NCBI RefSeq assembly: GCF_900129305.1
Contig: NZ_FQVB01000016.1
Span: 1 to 64,000, forward strand
DNA: 64,000 nucleotides
Direction: 5' to 3'
Source of the DNA: Desulfacinum infernum DSM 9756
GTDB lineage: Bacteria; Desulfobacterota; Syntrophobacteria; Syntrophobacterales; DSM-9756
Made by a program: the position numbers and the translations under genes
Notes under the pieces: generated by a model
What the model saw: the letters and a program-made list of their open reading frames with translations, nothing else
What the model was told of the DNA's origin: nothing
Databases searched by the model: none
Shown here: in pieces, positions 18,091 through 27,057 of the stretch
Numbering within the stretch: the first letter of the stretch is position 1
Layout: every line of letters starts with the position of its first letter

Positions 18091-18837
18091 TTGCAGGAGC
18101 AACTACGTTACCTGGTGGAATTGCAGATACTGGAGAACAAGAAAAACGAGCTGCTTCGGGACAGGGAGGCCACTCCTGCCAAGCTGGCCGCCCTGGACAA
18201 GGAGTTCTCCGTGGTCGAAAGTGAATACCTCCTGAAGAAGGCCGATTACGAACATGCGGTGCAACTCCACCGCTCCATCGAGCGGGAGATTGCGGATCTG
18301 GAGGCACGCATCAGGAAAAGCAGGCAGAAGGAACGTGAGGTGAAGAGCAACCGCGAGTACCAGGCGCTCCTCAAGGAGATCGAGGACCTGAAGGAAGAGA
18401 TTTCCTTGCGGGAAGACCACGCCCTGGAGCTCATGGAAAAGATCGAGGCGGCGCGCGGTGAAGTGGAGGTCATGAAACGGGAGGTGGCTTCTCTCAAGGA
18501 AAAGATCGAGGCCCAGAAGGCACGCCTCCAGGATGAAAGCGAGCGGGTATCCGAAAAGATCGAGCGCCTCAACGCCCTGCAGGCCGAGATTCGAAACAAG
18601 ATGGACCCGTCGCTCCTCAAGAAGTGGGAGTTTCTCGTGAGCCGACAGAAGGGCGTGGCGGTGGCTCCGGTGGAAAACGGCGTCTGCCAGATCTGCCATC
18701 TCAATATTCCCCCCCAGCGCTTCATCGAACTCCAAAGGGATGAGGACATCCTCACCTGCCCCCATTGTCACCGATTCCTCTACTGGCCCGGCCATGAAGA
18801 CTATCAGGTCATGGCGGAGGACATGAAAAGCCTATAA
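18091..18837 (+). CDS. Coiled-coil protein with C-terminal C4 zinc ribbon
   Basis: A 248-residue protein starting at TTG (18091) with GGGAGG 7 bp upstream. Residues 1-180 form a long, strongly charged coiled coil containing the family's KSNREYQALLKEIEDL element; the tail holds a zinc ribbon, CQICHLNIPPQ ... ILTCPHCHRFLYW. This is the widespread DUF164/zf-RING_7 family; related proteins are suspected to act on nucleic acids or translation, but no firm role is known. It forms an operon with the upstream nif3-like gene. Confidence 0.88.
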   Translation: MQEQLRYLVELQILENKKNELLRDREATPAKLAALDKEFSVVESEYLLKKADYEHAVQLHRSIEREIADLEARIRKSRQKEREVKSNREYQALLKEIEDLKEEISLREDHALELMEKIEAARGEVEVMKREVASLKEKIEAQKARLQDESERVSEKIERLNALQAEIRNKMDPSLLKKWEFLVSRQKGVAVAPVENGVCQICHLNIPPQRFIELQRDEDILTCPHCHRFLYWPGHEDYQVMAEDMKSL

Positions 18838-18889
18838 GTTCCGGACGGATGGCACGAGGGGCCTTTCTTTCCCCGTTGGGGTAAAGGGC

Positions 18890-18918
18890 TTGCCATTTGT
18901 GACCGCCTGTACTATGTA
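18890..18918 (+). promoter_or_regulatory. Probable promoter of prs
   Basis: TTGCCA (18890-18895) and TATGTA (18913-18918) are spaced by 17 bp, about 70 bp before the prs start codon. Confidence 0.5.
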
Positions 18919-18989
18919 GGGGGCGCCTTCGGGGCAACGGGTCCAACCGTCGGATCGCGAGATTTTGGGGCAGGAGAGGAGAAACCCGC

Positions 18990-19943
18990 ATGGCCACCTA
19001 CGGACTCAAGATCTTTTCTGGCAACAGCAACCCGGAACTGGCTCAGAAGATCTGCCAATCCCTCGAAATCCCGCTCGGGCGGGCGTTGGTGAGCACCTTC
19101 AGCGACGGCGAGATCCGGGTGGAGATCGGCGAAAATGTTCGCGGCGCCGACGTCTTCGTGGTGCAGTCGGGAGCGCCTCCCGTCAACGACCACCTGATGG
19201 AACTGCTGGTGATGATCGATGCCCTCAAGAGGGCCTCCGCGCGGCGCATCACGGCCGTGATCCCCTACTACAGCTACTCCCGCCAGGACCGAAAGAACAA
19301 GCCTCGGGTTCCCATCACTGCCCGGCTCGTGGCGGATCTGATCACCAGCGTGGGGACCCACCGCATCCTGACCATGGACCTTCACGCCGGCCAGATCCAG
19401 GGCTTCTTCGATATTCCGGTGGACAACCTCTATGCTTCGCCGATCCTGCTTCCCTATATCCGCGAACACTTCAATCACGACCTGGTGATCGTGAGCCCCG
19501 ATGCGGGCGGGGTGCCGCGGGCCCGGGCCTATGCCCAGCGCCTTCCGGCGGACCTGGCCCTCATCGACAAGCGCCGGGTGAACGTCAATGAAGCCGAAGT
19601 GATGAACATCATCGGGGAAGTGGAAGGCAAGACCGCCATCATCCTGGATGATATGGCCGATACCGCAGGAACCCTGGTGGAGGCCACCAAGGCCATACTG
19701 GAACGGGGAGCGCGCGAAGTCCACGCCTGCGTGACCCACCCCATCCTGTCCGGGCCGGCGGTGGAACGGATCGAGAAGAGTGAGTTGAAGAGCCTGGTGG
19801 TGACCGATACGCTTCCCCTGCGGCCTCAAGCGGCCCACTGCGAAAAGATCAAGGTGGTGTCGGCGGCCCGCCTTTTCAGCCAGGCCATCAAGAGCATCCA
19901 CAACGAGGATTCCATCAGCAGCCTCTTTGAGATCCAACATTAG
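18990..19943 (+). CDS. prs: Ribose-phosphate pyrophosphokinase
   Basis: A 317-residue class I enzyme that makes phosphoribosyl pyrophosphate from ribose 5-phosphate and ATP, feeding purine, pyrimidine, histidine and NAD synthesis. It shows the start [23 protein letters not shown], the ATP-binding [10 protein letters not shown], the metal-binding [12 protein letters not shown], and the PRPP loop [16 protein letters not shown] is upstream of the ATG. It appears to be transcribed alone. The TAG stop is joined to a type B repeat. Confidence 0.96.
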   Translation: MATYGLKIFSGNSNPELAQKICQSLEIPLGRALVSTFSDGEIRVEIGENVRGADVFVVQSGAPPVNDHLMELLVMIDALKRASARRITAVIPYYSYSRQDRKNKPRVPITARLVADLITSVGTHRILTMDLHAGQIQGFFDIPVDNLYASPILLPYIREHFNHDLVIVSPDAGGVPRARAYAQRLPADLALIDKRRVNVNEAEVMNIIGEVEGKTAIILDDMADTAGTLVEATKAILERGAREVHACVTHPILSGPAVERIEKSELKSLVVTDTLPLRPQAAHCEKIKVVSAARLFSQAIKSIHNEDSISSLFEIQH

Positions 19944-20160
19944 GAGGCTGTCCGATAACGTTTCGGATGACCGCTCTTCCCGTAGCGCAGCCCTTCAGGG
20001 CTGGGGAGGAACCTCCGGGCGTTGGATGGACCCTCGCGTATTTTCGGTCGCTTCATGGGTTTAGGACGGCCCTTTCCCGCGGGGGCTCAAGCCCCGCGGC
20101 TGCGGGGAGGAGCCGAATTCCTCGGCCTTGTAAGTCGGAGAGCCATGGTCGGACAGCCTC
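19943..20160. repeat. Dispersed repeat, type B copy, inverted
   Basis: It starts GGAGGCTGTCCGATAACG within the prs stop codon and ends in GGTCGGACAGCCTC. Both type B palindromes are present in reverse order (near 19988 and 20085). A further lone end-like sequence (GGGAGCCTGTCCTGG) follows at 20163-20177, possibly the remnant of another copy. Confidence 0.82.
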
Positions 20161-20272
20161 TCGGGAGCCTGTCCTGGAATCCCCAACTACGCTCCCGCCG
20201 CCAGCCGCTCTCCGGCGCCCCCACCCGCCCTCCGAGGGCTACGGCGGGTTGAGAGAGCGGAGCGCCGCCGGC

Positions 20273-21574
20273 ATGCCGCGACAAGCCTATCTTTACGGTC
20301 TGGACCAGCACCCTCCCTTCCTTCAGGCGATTCTCTATGGGGTTCAATGGGCCGTCATCGTCTTTCCGGCCCTCATCGTGACGGGCAAAATCGCCGCCCA
20401 GGCCTTCCACTTGCCGGCCGCAGAGGAAGTGCGCTTCTTGCAACTGACCCTTCTAACATCGGGCGTCTTCACCTGCGTGCAGGCCCTTTTCGGGCACCGC
20501 TACCCCCTCTTCGAAGGCCCGTCCACGGCCAATCTTCTGACCTACGTCTCCCTGGCGCCGCTGGGATTGGCGGCTGTGCAAGGGGGAGCGGCGGCAGCGG
20601 CCTTCTGCCTCCTGGTGGTTGTGGGCATGGGCCTGACCCGACGGCTCTTTCGGCTTTTCACTCCCAATGTCATCGCCGTGATCCTCATGCTCATCGCCTT
20701 TGCGCTTCTCCCCCACCTCATTCCGCCCATGCTGGGAATCGGTTCCGAAGGGGACGCAGGCCGCGCCGGGGTGCTTGCGGTGAGCCTGGCCTTATCCGTC
20801 TTGATCGCCGTCCTGGGTCATTACCTGCGGGGAATCTGGCGAACGTTCAGCCTGGCCTTGGGCATGGCTCTGGGAACGGTGGTTTTCGGCCTTTGGGGCC
20901 ATGCGGGCCTGGAACCTCTGCGGACGGCCCACTGGATCTCCCTGCCCTCTTCCTGGGTCCCCGGGGCACCCGCTTGGAACACCTCCGCCTTCGTCGCCTT
21001 CTCCGTCACTTACGTGGCGGTGGCCGTGAATACCGTGGGGAGCGTCCAGGGACTGAGCGCCATCACGACGGACTCCGATTTGGACGACCGCCTCAGACGC
21101 GGGTTGCTCATCAACGGTATTTCGGGTATCTGTTGCGGCCTGATGGGCCTGGTGGGAACGGTTTCCTACAGCACGGGTCCCGGGGTGGTTCTGGCCAGCC
21201 GGGTGGCCAGTCGCTACACCCTGGCCTACTGCGGCGTCCTGCTGGCTGCCGCCGCCTTTCTCCCCAAGTTTACGGCCCTTTTGGCGCTGCCCCCCGGGGC
21301 CGTGGTGGCCGCCGCCATGGTGGTGGCCATGGGCGGTCAGATCGGCGCGGGCGTTGCCCTTCTCTCCCAAAAGGGCGCATTGGAAAGCCGGGACTATTTC
21401 ATCGTGGGGATCCCTCTTCTCATCGGAACGGTGACGGCTTTTCTTCCGGCCGCCTTTGTCGGTTCCCTTCCCGGCCTGGTTCGCGTTATGCTGGGAAACG
21501 GTCTGGTTACAGGCATCTTCCTGGTGCTGGTGCTGGAACATCTATTGCTCCCGGGGAAGGAAGGAGATCGCTAG
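20273..21574 (+). CDS. Uracil/xanthine permease family (NCS2) transporter
   Basis: A 433-residue inner-membrane protein with about 12-14 hydrophobic segments, of the NCS2 nucleobase:cation symporter family. The YPLFEGPSTANLLTY segment and VGTVSYSTGPGVVLASR match conserved parts of the family. In NCS2 proteins the residues around these segments bind the nucleobase; uracil, xanthine or uric acid cannot be told apart by eye. The start is uncertain: the ATG at 20273 has only a weak purine-rich site. A Nudix gene follows after 2 bp, so the two are cotranscribed. Confidence 0.82.
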   Translation: MPRQAYLYGLDQHPPFLQAILYGVQWAVIVFPALIVTGKIAAQAFHLPAAEEVRFLQLTLLTSGVFTCVQALFGHRYPLFEGPSTANLLTYVSLAPLGLAAVQGGAAAAAFCLLVVVGMGLTRRLFRLFTPNVIAVILMLIAFALLPHLIPPMLGIGSEGDAGRAGVLAVSLALSVLIAVLGHYLRGIWRTFSLALGMALGTVVFGLWGHAGLEPLRTAHWISLPSSWVPGAPAWNTSAFVAFSVTYVAVAVNTVGSVQGLSAITTDSDLDDRLRRGLLINGISGICCGLMGLVGTVSYSTGPGVVLASRVASRYTLAYCGVLLAAAAFLPKFTALLALPPGAVVAAAMVVAMGGQIGAGVALLSQKGALESRDYFIVGIPLLIGTVTAFLPAAFVGSLPGLVRVMLGNGLVTGIFLVLVLEHLLLPGKEGDR

Positions 21575-21576
21575 CT

Positions 21577-22014
21577 GTGGAAGCCCCCCTCATCCCCTGC
21601 CCCCAATGCGGTGCTCCCGTGACCCGTCAGAGGAACCCTTCCCTGGCGGTGGATATCATCATCCTGGTGCAGGGTCGGGTGGTACTCATCGAGCGCAGGA
21701 ACCCGCCGCTTGGTTGGGCGCTTCCCGGAGGTTTCGTGGACTACGGGGAAAGCCTGGAACAGGCGGCCGTGCGGGAGGCCGCCGAAGAAACCTGTCTGGA
21801 ACTCATGGATCTCCGCCAGTTTCGGGCCTATTCGGACCCCGACCGGGATCCCCGGGGGCATGTGGTCAGTGTGGTCTTTTCCGCCGTCGGTCGGGGAACG
21901 CCCCGGGCGGCCGATGACGCCAGAAAGGTCAAGCTTTTTTCGCCGCAGGCCCTGCCGAGCGTTTTGGCCTTCGATCACGCAAGGATCCTGGCCGATTATT
22001 TTTGCGGGGTGTGA
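21577..22014 (+). CDS. Nudix hydrolase
   Basis: A 145-residue protein starting at GTG (21577), with AAGGAG about 10 bp upstream inside the end of the permease gene. A CPQC pair near the start suggests half of a zinc ribbon. The Nudix box is GGFVDYGESLEQAAVREAAEE, with the metal-binding REAAEE; the usual Gly after the box is Thr here. Such enzymes cleave nucleoside diphosphate derivatives; ADP-ribose or a damaged nucleotide is possible. Coupling to a nucleobase permease suggests nucleotide clean-up or salvage (inference). Confidence 0.88.
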   Translation: MEAPLIPCPQCGAPVTRQRNPSLAVDIIILVQGRVVLIERRNPPLGWALPGGFVDYGESLEQAAVREAAEETCLELMDLRQFRAYSDPDRDPRGHVVSVVFSAVGRGTPRAADDARKVKLFSPQALPSVLAFDHARILADYFCGV

Positions 22015-22437
22015 GAGGGCGGGAGCCGGTCTTGCAAGGGCGGGTTCTACGGCCGCCCGTCGAGATGGAAAGCAGCCGGGATTCGTTAATGTGAAAGAGA
22101 ACCGCAAATGAACGCCAATAGACGCAAATCTTTTAAGTTGTAGGAACTGCGAAGGCCGCAATGAGGATGCCCGGCAATGCAATGGGCGCGAAGTGACTCA
22201 TAGACAACGGCATATTGGGGCGTTCCGACAAATGCCCTTGCTCCGGCCCGCTCTTTCATCATGCGGGGTGGAGCTAATTGGGCCATGACCGTTAGGGGAA
22301 ACGCGGCCTTGTTCCCTTGGTGGACAGGAGCTGTGGGGGCGAAGGACCATTGGCCCCACAGGGGCGCGCTTGCCGAAGGTTCGCTTCGACCTGGATTGTC
22401 AGAGTAGCTTCCCTGATGGGGGGTGAACATCGGGGCC
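22015..22437. other. Intergenic stretch with an imperfect palindrome
   Basis: About 420 bp without a supported gene. TGTGGGG (22332-22338) and CCCCACA (22354-22360) form a hairpin around a 15-base loop, similar in style to the perfect palindromes at 8386 and 49774. A segment near 22100 resembles degraded short repeats (CGCAAATGAACGCCAATAGACGCAAAT-like, with alternating spacing). Confidence 0.45.
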
Positions 22438-23283
22438 ATGGGAAAGGTTGAGTCGCCGATGATGATGGGACGAGAGGATCCCCGCCAACCGGAGCAGGCG
22501 GACGAAAAGGTCTCCGCCGTCGACTCCTGGCTCTATGACGGCCACGGGCTCGTTCGCCGTGAGACCCAGTGGGTCATCGAGGAGCGGCCGGTCACCCTGT
22601 TTGTGAACGAGCGGGAAATCGTGACCCTGTTGTGTGCGGGGCACCACCTCGAAGAGCTGGCCGTGGGCTTTGCCTATGCCGAGGGATTTCTGGACAGCGT
22701 GGAGGACCTCCTGAACCTGCGGGTGGATATGGAAGGAGGGCGCGTGTTGTTGGAGGTCCGCTCCGACACGTCGTTGAGCGAAAAACTGCTCCACAAGCGA
22801 ACCATCTCCTCGGGCTGCGGCAAAGGGACTCTTTTTTACCATGCCCTGGATGCGCTCCTGGCCCAGCCCTCGGAAAGCGCCCTTCGCATTCCGGCCGAGG
22901 CGGTCTGTCGCCACGTTGGGGATCTGAACGCATTGAGCCAGACCTACAAGAGAACCCACGGGGTTCACAATTGCGCCTTGGCGGACGGCCGCCGGATCGT
23001 GGTGTTCCGAGACGACATCGGACGCCACAACGCCGTGGACATGCTCGTCGGCCATGCCCTGCTCCGCAAAATGCCTCTGGACGACAAGCTGCTGGTCACC
23101 ACGGGACGTCTCACCTCCGAGATCATCATCAAGGTGGCCAAGGTGGGCATCCCCATGGTCGTGAGCCGGAACACCGCCACCACGCTGGCCATTGCATTGG
23201 CCGAGCAGTTGAACATCACGCTCATCGGGTATGCCCGGGCCGGCAAGTTCACCTTGTACACCGGCAAGGAGCGGATCTCGTGA
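22438..23283 (+). CDS. fdhD: Formate dehydrogenase accessory sulfurtransferase FdhD
   Basis: A 281-residue protein. FdhD carries sulfur from a cysteine desulfurase to the molybdenum/tungsten cofactor of formate dehydrogenase. The active loop reads TISSGCGKGTLFY: the first Cys of the usual CxxC is present, the second is Gly. HNCALADGRRIVVFRDDIGRHNAVDML and TSEIIIKVAKVGIPMVVSRN are typical. The start could also be GTG 22423 or ATG 22459; none has a strong ribosome binding site. Its stop overlaps the start of a cysteine desulfurase gene by 4 bp. No formate dehydrogenase gene is in the window. Confidence 0.92.
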   Translation: MGKVESPMMMGREDPRQPEQADEKVSAVDSWLYDGHGLVRRETQWVIEERPVTLFVNEREIVTLLCAGHHLEELAVGFAYAEGFLDSVEDLLNLRVDMEGGRVLLEVRSDTSLSEKLLHKRTISSGCGKGTLFYHALDALLAQPSESALRIPAEAVCRHVGDLNALSQTYKRTHGVHNCALADGRRIVVFRDDIGRHNAVDMLVGHALLRKMPLDDKLLVTTGRLTSEIIIKVAKVGIPMVVSRNTATTLAIALAEQLNITLIGYARAGKFTLYTGKERIS

Positions 23284-24473
23284 TCCGAAGCAAACGTCCC
23301 GACGGCCGGGGGACCGGTCCCGATATTTACCTGGACCATGCTGCCACGAGCTTTCCCAAGCCCCGGGAAGTGGAGGAGGCGGTGGTGTGGGCGTTGCGGG
23401 AATTGGCCGCCCCGGGCCGTGGAACGCACCGCAGGGCGCAGCAGGCGGCCGAGGCGATCGAGGGAGCGCGCCGCGCGGCGGCCGGGATCCTGGGGACGGA
23501 GGATTTCCGTCGTGTGATCTTCACCAAGAGCGCCACGGAGGGGATCAATTGCGCTCTCAAAGGATTCGTGCGCCCGGGAGATCGGGTGGTGGCCACTTCC
23601 ATGGAACACAACGCCGTGGCCCGTCCCCTGGCCCGCCTCATGCGGGACTGGGATGTGCAGGTGGAGTGGATTCCGTGCTCCCCCAGCGGTTCCCTCTCCG
23701 CGGATGCGTTGTGCCGTGCCCTGGATCCGCCACCCCGGCTGGTGATCTTTCCCCATGCCTCCAATGTGAACGGGGCCCTCTTTCCTGTGGAAACCATCGC
23801 CGAGATGTGTCATGAACGGGAGGTGCCCTTCCTCCTGGACGCAGCCCAGACGGCGGGGATCCTTCCGCTGCAGGCGGACAAGTGGAAAGCCGGCATGATC
23901 GCCTGCTCCGGACACAAAGGCCTTCTGGGGCCGGCCGGTGTGGGACTTCTCTACGTGGGCCCGCACGTGGAGGTCCTTCCGCTCCTGGAAGGGGGTACCG
24001 GGAGCCGTTCCGAGGAGTGGATACAGCCGGAACGGCTTCCGGACCGGTACGAAGCGGGTACGCCCAACGTGATGGGAATCACCGGCCTCCATGCCGGCAT
24101 CCGGGTGGTGGAAGGGCACGGAGTCGAGAATATCGGTGGGCGCGAAAGAGAGCTGGCGCGATGGATGGAAGAAGAATTGGCGTCCCTTGCCGGCGTTCGG
24201 GTCTATCGCCCGGATTGCCGCGGGGGCAACGCCGTTTCGTTCAACGTCCTCGGCATGCACCCGCAGGACGTGGGCGCCCTTCTCGCCGAGGCCGGGATCG
24301 CCGTGAGAACGGGCCTCCATTGTGCTCCACTGGCCCACCGGACCCTGGGGACCTATCCCGAAGGGACGGTGCGCGCAGCCCCCGGAATGGAAACATCCCG
24401 GGAAGATGTCCTCTTGCTGTTGGAAAGTCTGGATCGGTTGATAACTAGGAAAAAGCGCCGTGGGATCCGCTAA
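23280..24473 (+). CDS. Cysteine desulfurase-family PLP enzyme
   Basis: A 397-residue class V aminotransferase-fold enzyme. The start IYLDHAATSFPKP, the PLP lysine in MIACSGHKGLLGPAGVGLLYV, and VRTGLHCAPLAHRTLGT with the likely catalytic Cys define the family; the branch resembles the desulfurases found beside selenium-dependent or molybdenum enzymes. GTG 23280 overlaps the FdhD stop (GTGA), so translation is coupled. FdhD needs a desulfurase to load its sulfur, hence this protein is the likely dedicated donor (inference). It could also release selenium for the selenoproteins encoded elsewhere in the window. Confidence 0.88.
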   Translation: MIRSKRPDGRGTGPDIYLDHAATSFPKPREVEEAVVWALRELAAPGRGTHRRAQQAAEAIEGARRAAAGILGTEDFRRVIFTKSATEGINCALKGFVRPGDRVVATSMEHNAVARPLARLMRDWDVQVEWIPCSPSGSLSADALCRALDPPPRLVIFPHASNVNGALFPVETIAEMCHEREVPFLLDAAQTAGILPLQADKWKAGMIACSGHKGLLGPAGVGLLYVGPHVEVLPLLEGGTGSRSEEWIQPERLPDRYEAGTPNVMGITGLHAGIRVVEGHGVENIGGRERELARWMEEELASLAGVRVYRPDCRGGNAVSFNVLGMHPQDVGALLAEAGIAVRTGLHCAPLAHRTLGTYPEGTVRAAPGMETSREDVLLLLESLDRLITRKKRRGIR

Positions 24474-24503
24474 GGCCGGAAGTGGAAAGGAACAAGGACA
24501 TCG

Positions 24504-24962
24504 ATGATCCGAAAGGCCCGCATCTCCGATGTGAAACACCTGCACAGACTCCTCAATGCCTTTGCCGCGGAAGGGAAACTGTTGCCGCGATCCCTCAACG
24601 ATCTCTACACGAACATTCGGGATACCTTCGTGTGGGAGGACGAGGAAACCCACGAAATCCTCGGATGCGGCAGCCTGCATATTGTGTGGGAGGATCTGGC
24701 GGAGATCCGTTCCCTGGCGGTCAGGAATGAATGGCAAGGGCGGGGCATCGGAGCCCGCCTCGTGCAGGCGTGTTTGCAGGAAGCCGGTGAGCTGGGAATT
24801 CATCGGGTCTTCGTGCTCACCTACGAGGTGGAATTCTTTCGAAAGCAAGGGTTCCAGGAGGTGGAAAAGCACATCTTTCCGCAAAAAATCTGGGCGGATT
24901 GCCTCCATTGCAACAAGTTTCCGGATTGCGATGAAACGGCCCTGGTCCTGGACCTTGCCTGA
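24504..24962 (+). CDS. GNAT N-acetyltransferase, N-acetylglutamate synthase-like
   Basis: A 152-residue GCN5-related acetyltransferase. The acetyl-CoA loop is EWQGRGIGARLVQACL, and the tail IWADCLHCNKFPDCDETALVL is characteristic of the short stand-alone ArgA-like group that acetylates glutamate in the first step of arginine synthesis. The ATG at 24504 follows AAGGAC. It lies 30 bp after the desulfurase gene and may be cotranscribed, although no functional link is evident. Confidence 0.85.
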   Translation: MIRKARISDVKHLHRLLNAFAAEGKLLPRSLNDLYTNIRDTFVWEDEETHEILGCGSLHIVWEDLAEIRSLAVRNEWQGRGIGARLVQACLQEAGELGIHRVFVLTYEVEFFRKQGFQEVEKHIFPQKIWADCLHCNKFPDCDETALVLDLA

Positions 24963-25089
24963 AGAACCACCCGAAGGTCTTTCGCTGTGATGTGGCGAGC
25001 CACGAGGCCCGGGGGAACATTCAAGACATCGGTCGGTCTCCGATGACATCCAATAGGCATTTGCCAATGCCGCTCCGGGAGGTGGAAGG

Positions 25090-25917
25090 TTGCATGGAGC
25101 CCGATTGTCCGTGAGTACCCATCTGAAGATGGGTGGCGTGGCGGTTCTGATCGCCCTGATGCTGGGCGCGTGTGGTGGTGCCCCGTCGCCGCGCACCCCG
25201 TCCTATTCCCCCCCGCCCCCGGTGGGGCCGTCCCATCCCCAGAGGGTTCAGGTGGTCAAGGAACCCCTGAAGGTCAACGAACGGCCTCGGACCGTCGTTC
25301 ACGAAGTGGCGCCCCTGGAGACGGTCTGGCGGCTTTCCAAGATGTACGGGGTTCCCATGGACGACATCTATCGGGCCAACGGCCTGAAGCCCGGCGCCGT
25401 CATCCGCATCGGCCAGAAACTGATCATCCCCAACGCCCGTTATTTCCAGAATGTGGTTCCCCTCTACCCCAACACGTGCTGGCGCTACATCGTGATTCAC
25501 CACACGGCCACGGACATCGGAAACGCGAGCCTCATCCATAGCAACCACCAAAAGAGAGGTTTCTGGAACGGCCTGGGCTACCATTTCCTCATCGACAACG
25601 GCTCTCTCGGGAAAGGGGACGGGCAGATCGAGGTGGCTCCCCGCTGGATCAAGCAAAAGGAAGGCGCCCACTGCAAGGTGGGAAAAATGAACGAGCATGG
25701 CATCGGCATCGCCCTGGTGGGCGACTTCAATCAAGCCTTGCCCACGCCCCGGCAGATGGAATCCCTGGCCCGGCTCGTGCGGGAACTGGTTCACTACTAC
25801 CGCATCCCACCCAGCCACATTCTCGGCCACGGGGACGTTCCCGGTGCCAACACGGACTGTCCTGGGAAACGGTTCCCCTGGAACGATCTGCAGCGCCGTC
25901 TCGTGGACATGAAGTAG
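25090..25917 (+). CDS. LysM-containing N-acetylmuramoyl-L-alanine amidase, lipoprotein
   Basis: A 275-residue exported protein starting at TTG (25090) with GGGAGG 7 bp upstream. A hydrophobic stretch ending LIALMLGACGG is a lipobox, so it is lipid-anchored at the envelope. A proline-rich linker is followed by a LysM domain (VAPLETVWRLSKMYGVPMDDIYRANGL, residues about 72-115) that binds glycan strands, then an amidase_2 / peptidoglycan-recognition domain with zinc ligands in VIHHTAT, GHGDVPGANTDCPG. It should cut the bond between muramic acid and the stem peptide. Confidence 0.9.
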   Translation: MHGARLSVSTHLKMGGVAVLIALMLGACGGAPSPRTPSYSPPPPVGPSHPQRVQVVKEPLKVNERPRTVVHEVAPLETVWRLSKMYGVPMDDIYRANGLKPGAVIRIGQKLIIPNARYFQNVVPLYPNTCWRYIVIHHTATDIGNASLIHSNHQKRGFWNGLGYHFLIDNGSLGKGDGQIEVAPRWIKQKEGAHCKVGKMNEHGIGIALVGDFNQALPTPRQMESLARLVRELVHYYRIPPSHILGHGDVPGANTDCPGKRFPWNDLQRRLVDMK

Positions 25918-25923
25918 AACGGT

Positions 25924-26559
25924 TCAGATCTTGCGGTAGACCTGCAGATAAGGGCCCCGGCACACGGAAGCCGTTGGGCTCAGCTCCCAAGTGTCCACAC
26001 ACCGAAGCCCCGAAAAGCTCTCACCGGTGGGCCGGGGTGAGTAAAGGAGAAAGTAAGCGCCCTCCCCGCCGTCCCTTGCCACCTTTTCCGCCAGCAGGGT
26101 GTGGTTGTTGGCGTAGTTGAAGACCACATGGAAATCGGCAAATCGCAGGCCATGTTTTGCATAGAGGGCGTCGTCCAGGAAATCGCCGCACAGGATCTGC
26201 GGCGCATGGGGTGGCGGGTGGACGCGGGAGATCCTCCGAATGTTTTGGAGCGATCTCCGGTGGAGCTCTTCGTCGTATTCTACGCCCACAGTGCGAAGGC
26301 CGAAAACCAGGGCGAGGAGCACGACCAGGCGCCCGTCTCCGCTGCCAGCGTCCAGGAAAAGCCATCGGCGGTGCGGTGCGTACCGCCGCAGGAAGTTCCC
26401 CATACCCTGGCCAACATGGGCCAGTGAGGACGGAACGAATTCCCCCACCGCCGTCACGGCATAAACGCCCCTTCTTTGGTCCTCCTCCCTGAAGTAATCC
26501 GCAAGAAAGTGAAAGAGTTGCTCGTCGAGATCCATCGGCATGTGCGTGTTCAGTATCAT
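25924..26559 (-). CDS. SAM-dependent methyltransferase-like protein
   Basis: A 211-residue class I methyltransferase fold: FLDAGSGDGRLVVLLAL is the SAM-binding glycine-rich motif, VGVEYDEELHRRSLQNI the second motif and VVFNYANNHTLLAEKV a later strand. It resembles the Dot1/histone-methyltransferase-like groups of bacteria in layout, but the substrate is unknown. It converges with the LysM amidase gene 7 bp away. The start ATG at 26559 lacks a strong ribosome binding site; two Met codons follow within 8 residues. Confidence 0.7.
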   Translation of the reverse strand: MILNTHMPMDLDEQLFHFLADYFREEDQRRGVYAVTAVGEFVPSSLAHVGQGMGNFLRRYAPHRRWLFLDAGSGDGRLVVLLALVFGLRTVGVEYDEELHRRSLQNIRRISRVHPPPHAPQILCGDFLDDALYAKHGLRFADFHVVFNYANNHTLLAEKVARDGGEGAYFLLYSPRPTGESFSGLRCVDTWELSPTASVCRGPYLQVYRKI

Positions 26560-26718
26560 GGGTGCCGGTGATCCGCCCCCACACCCCGCGTGCAGGGTGG
26601 CACGTGGTCCCGGTCCAAACAGGCGCCGTCATCCAGACGCAGGGCAGCCGCGAGATCCGGGCCGGGCAGCCGAAGATGTGGGTCAGGCTGCGGATCTCTG
26701 TTCCTCAAGGGATCCTAC

Positions 26719-27057
26719 GGACGCTGTCCGACAATGGTTTTCAGGCTCAAGAGGCCGGTAATTTCCAATCACTTCCCAGGAGCCTGTCTGAAAACTCCGC
26801 CACCCGTCACTCCCGCGCAAGCGGGGGGCCATAACCTACTGGAAATTCTGGATCCCCGCTTTCGCGGGGATGACGAATGGGCGTTGAACGGCGCAAATCT
26901 GCCATTCTCGGACAGGCTCCTAGCCTCGGGGCTTCCGCCCCGCGGGATGGGTCATCGTAACCCCATGAAGTGACGGGAAATGAACGATGGCCTATCCAAC
27001 ATCCGGGAATCCTTCTACGAGAAAAGCGTTCCTTCGCGCCGTTCGCGGACAAGCTCC
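26719..27057. repeat. Dispersed repeat, type B copy, split by an inserted type A copy
   Basis: The left part (26719-26778) and right part (26921-27057) together make one type B repeat: GGACGCTGTCCGACAATGG and the CTCAAGAGGCCGG segment at the left, then the CGGGGCTTCCGCCCCG palindrome and CGCGGACAAGCTCC end at the right. A complete type A copy sits between them. The sequence CCTACGGACGC occurs at both outer junctions. The right end forms the TAG stop region of the next gene on the minus strand. Confidence 0.85.
26779..26920. mobile_element. Type A miniature element nested inside a type B repeat
   Basis: A 142-bp copy with matching ends, GGAGCCTGTCTGAAAACT at the left and the complement of GGAGCCTGTCCGAGAATG at the right. 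It interrupts the type B repeat exactly where other type B copies read TAGCC, so it must have inserted later. This is direct evidence of mobility. The transposase that moves it is not in the window. Confidence 0.8.

Noticed and set aside
18838-18989. RNase P RNA gene downstream of the zinc-ribbon gene, a place where it is found in some bacteria
   Set aside because: The gap is only 152 bp and lacks the conserved RNase P core sequences; a promoter for prs is seen instead.
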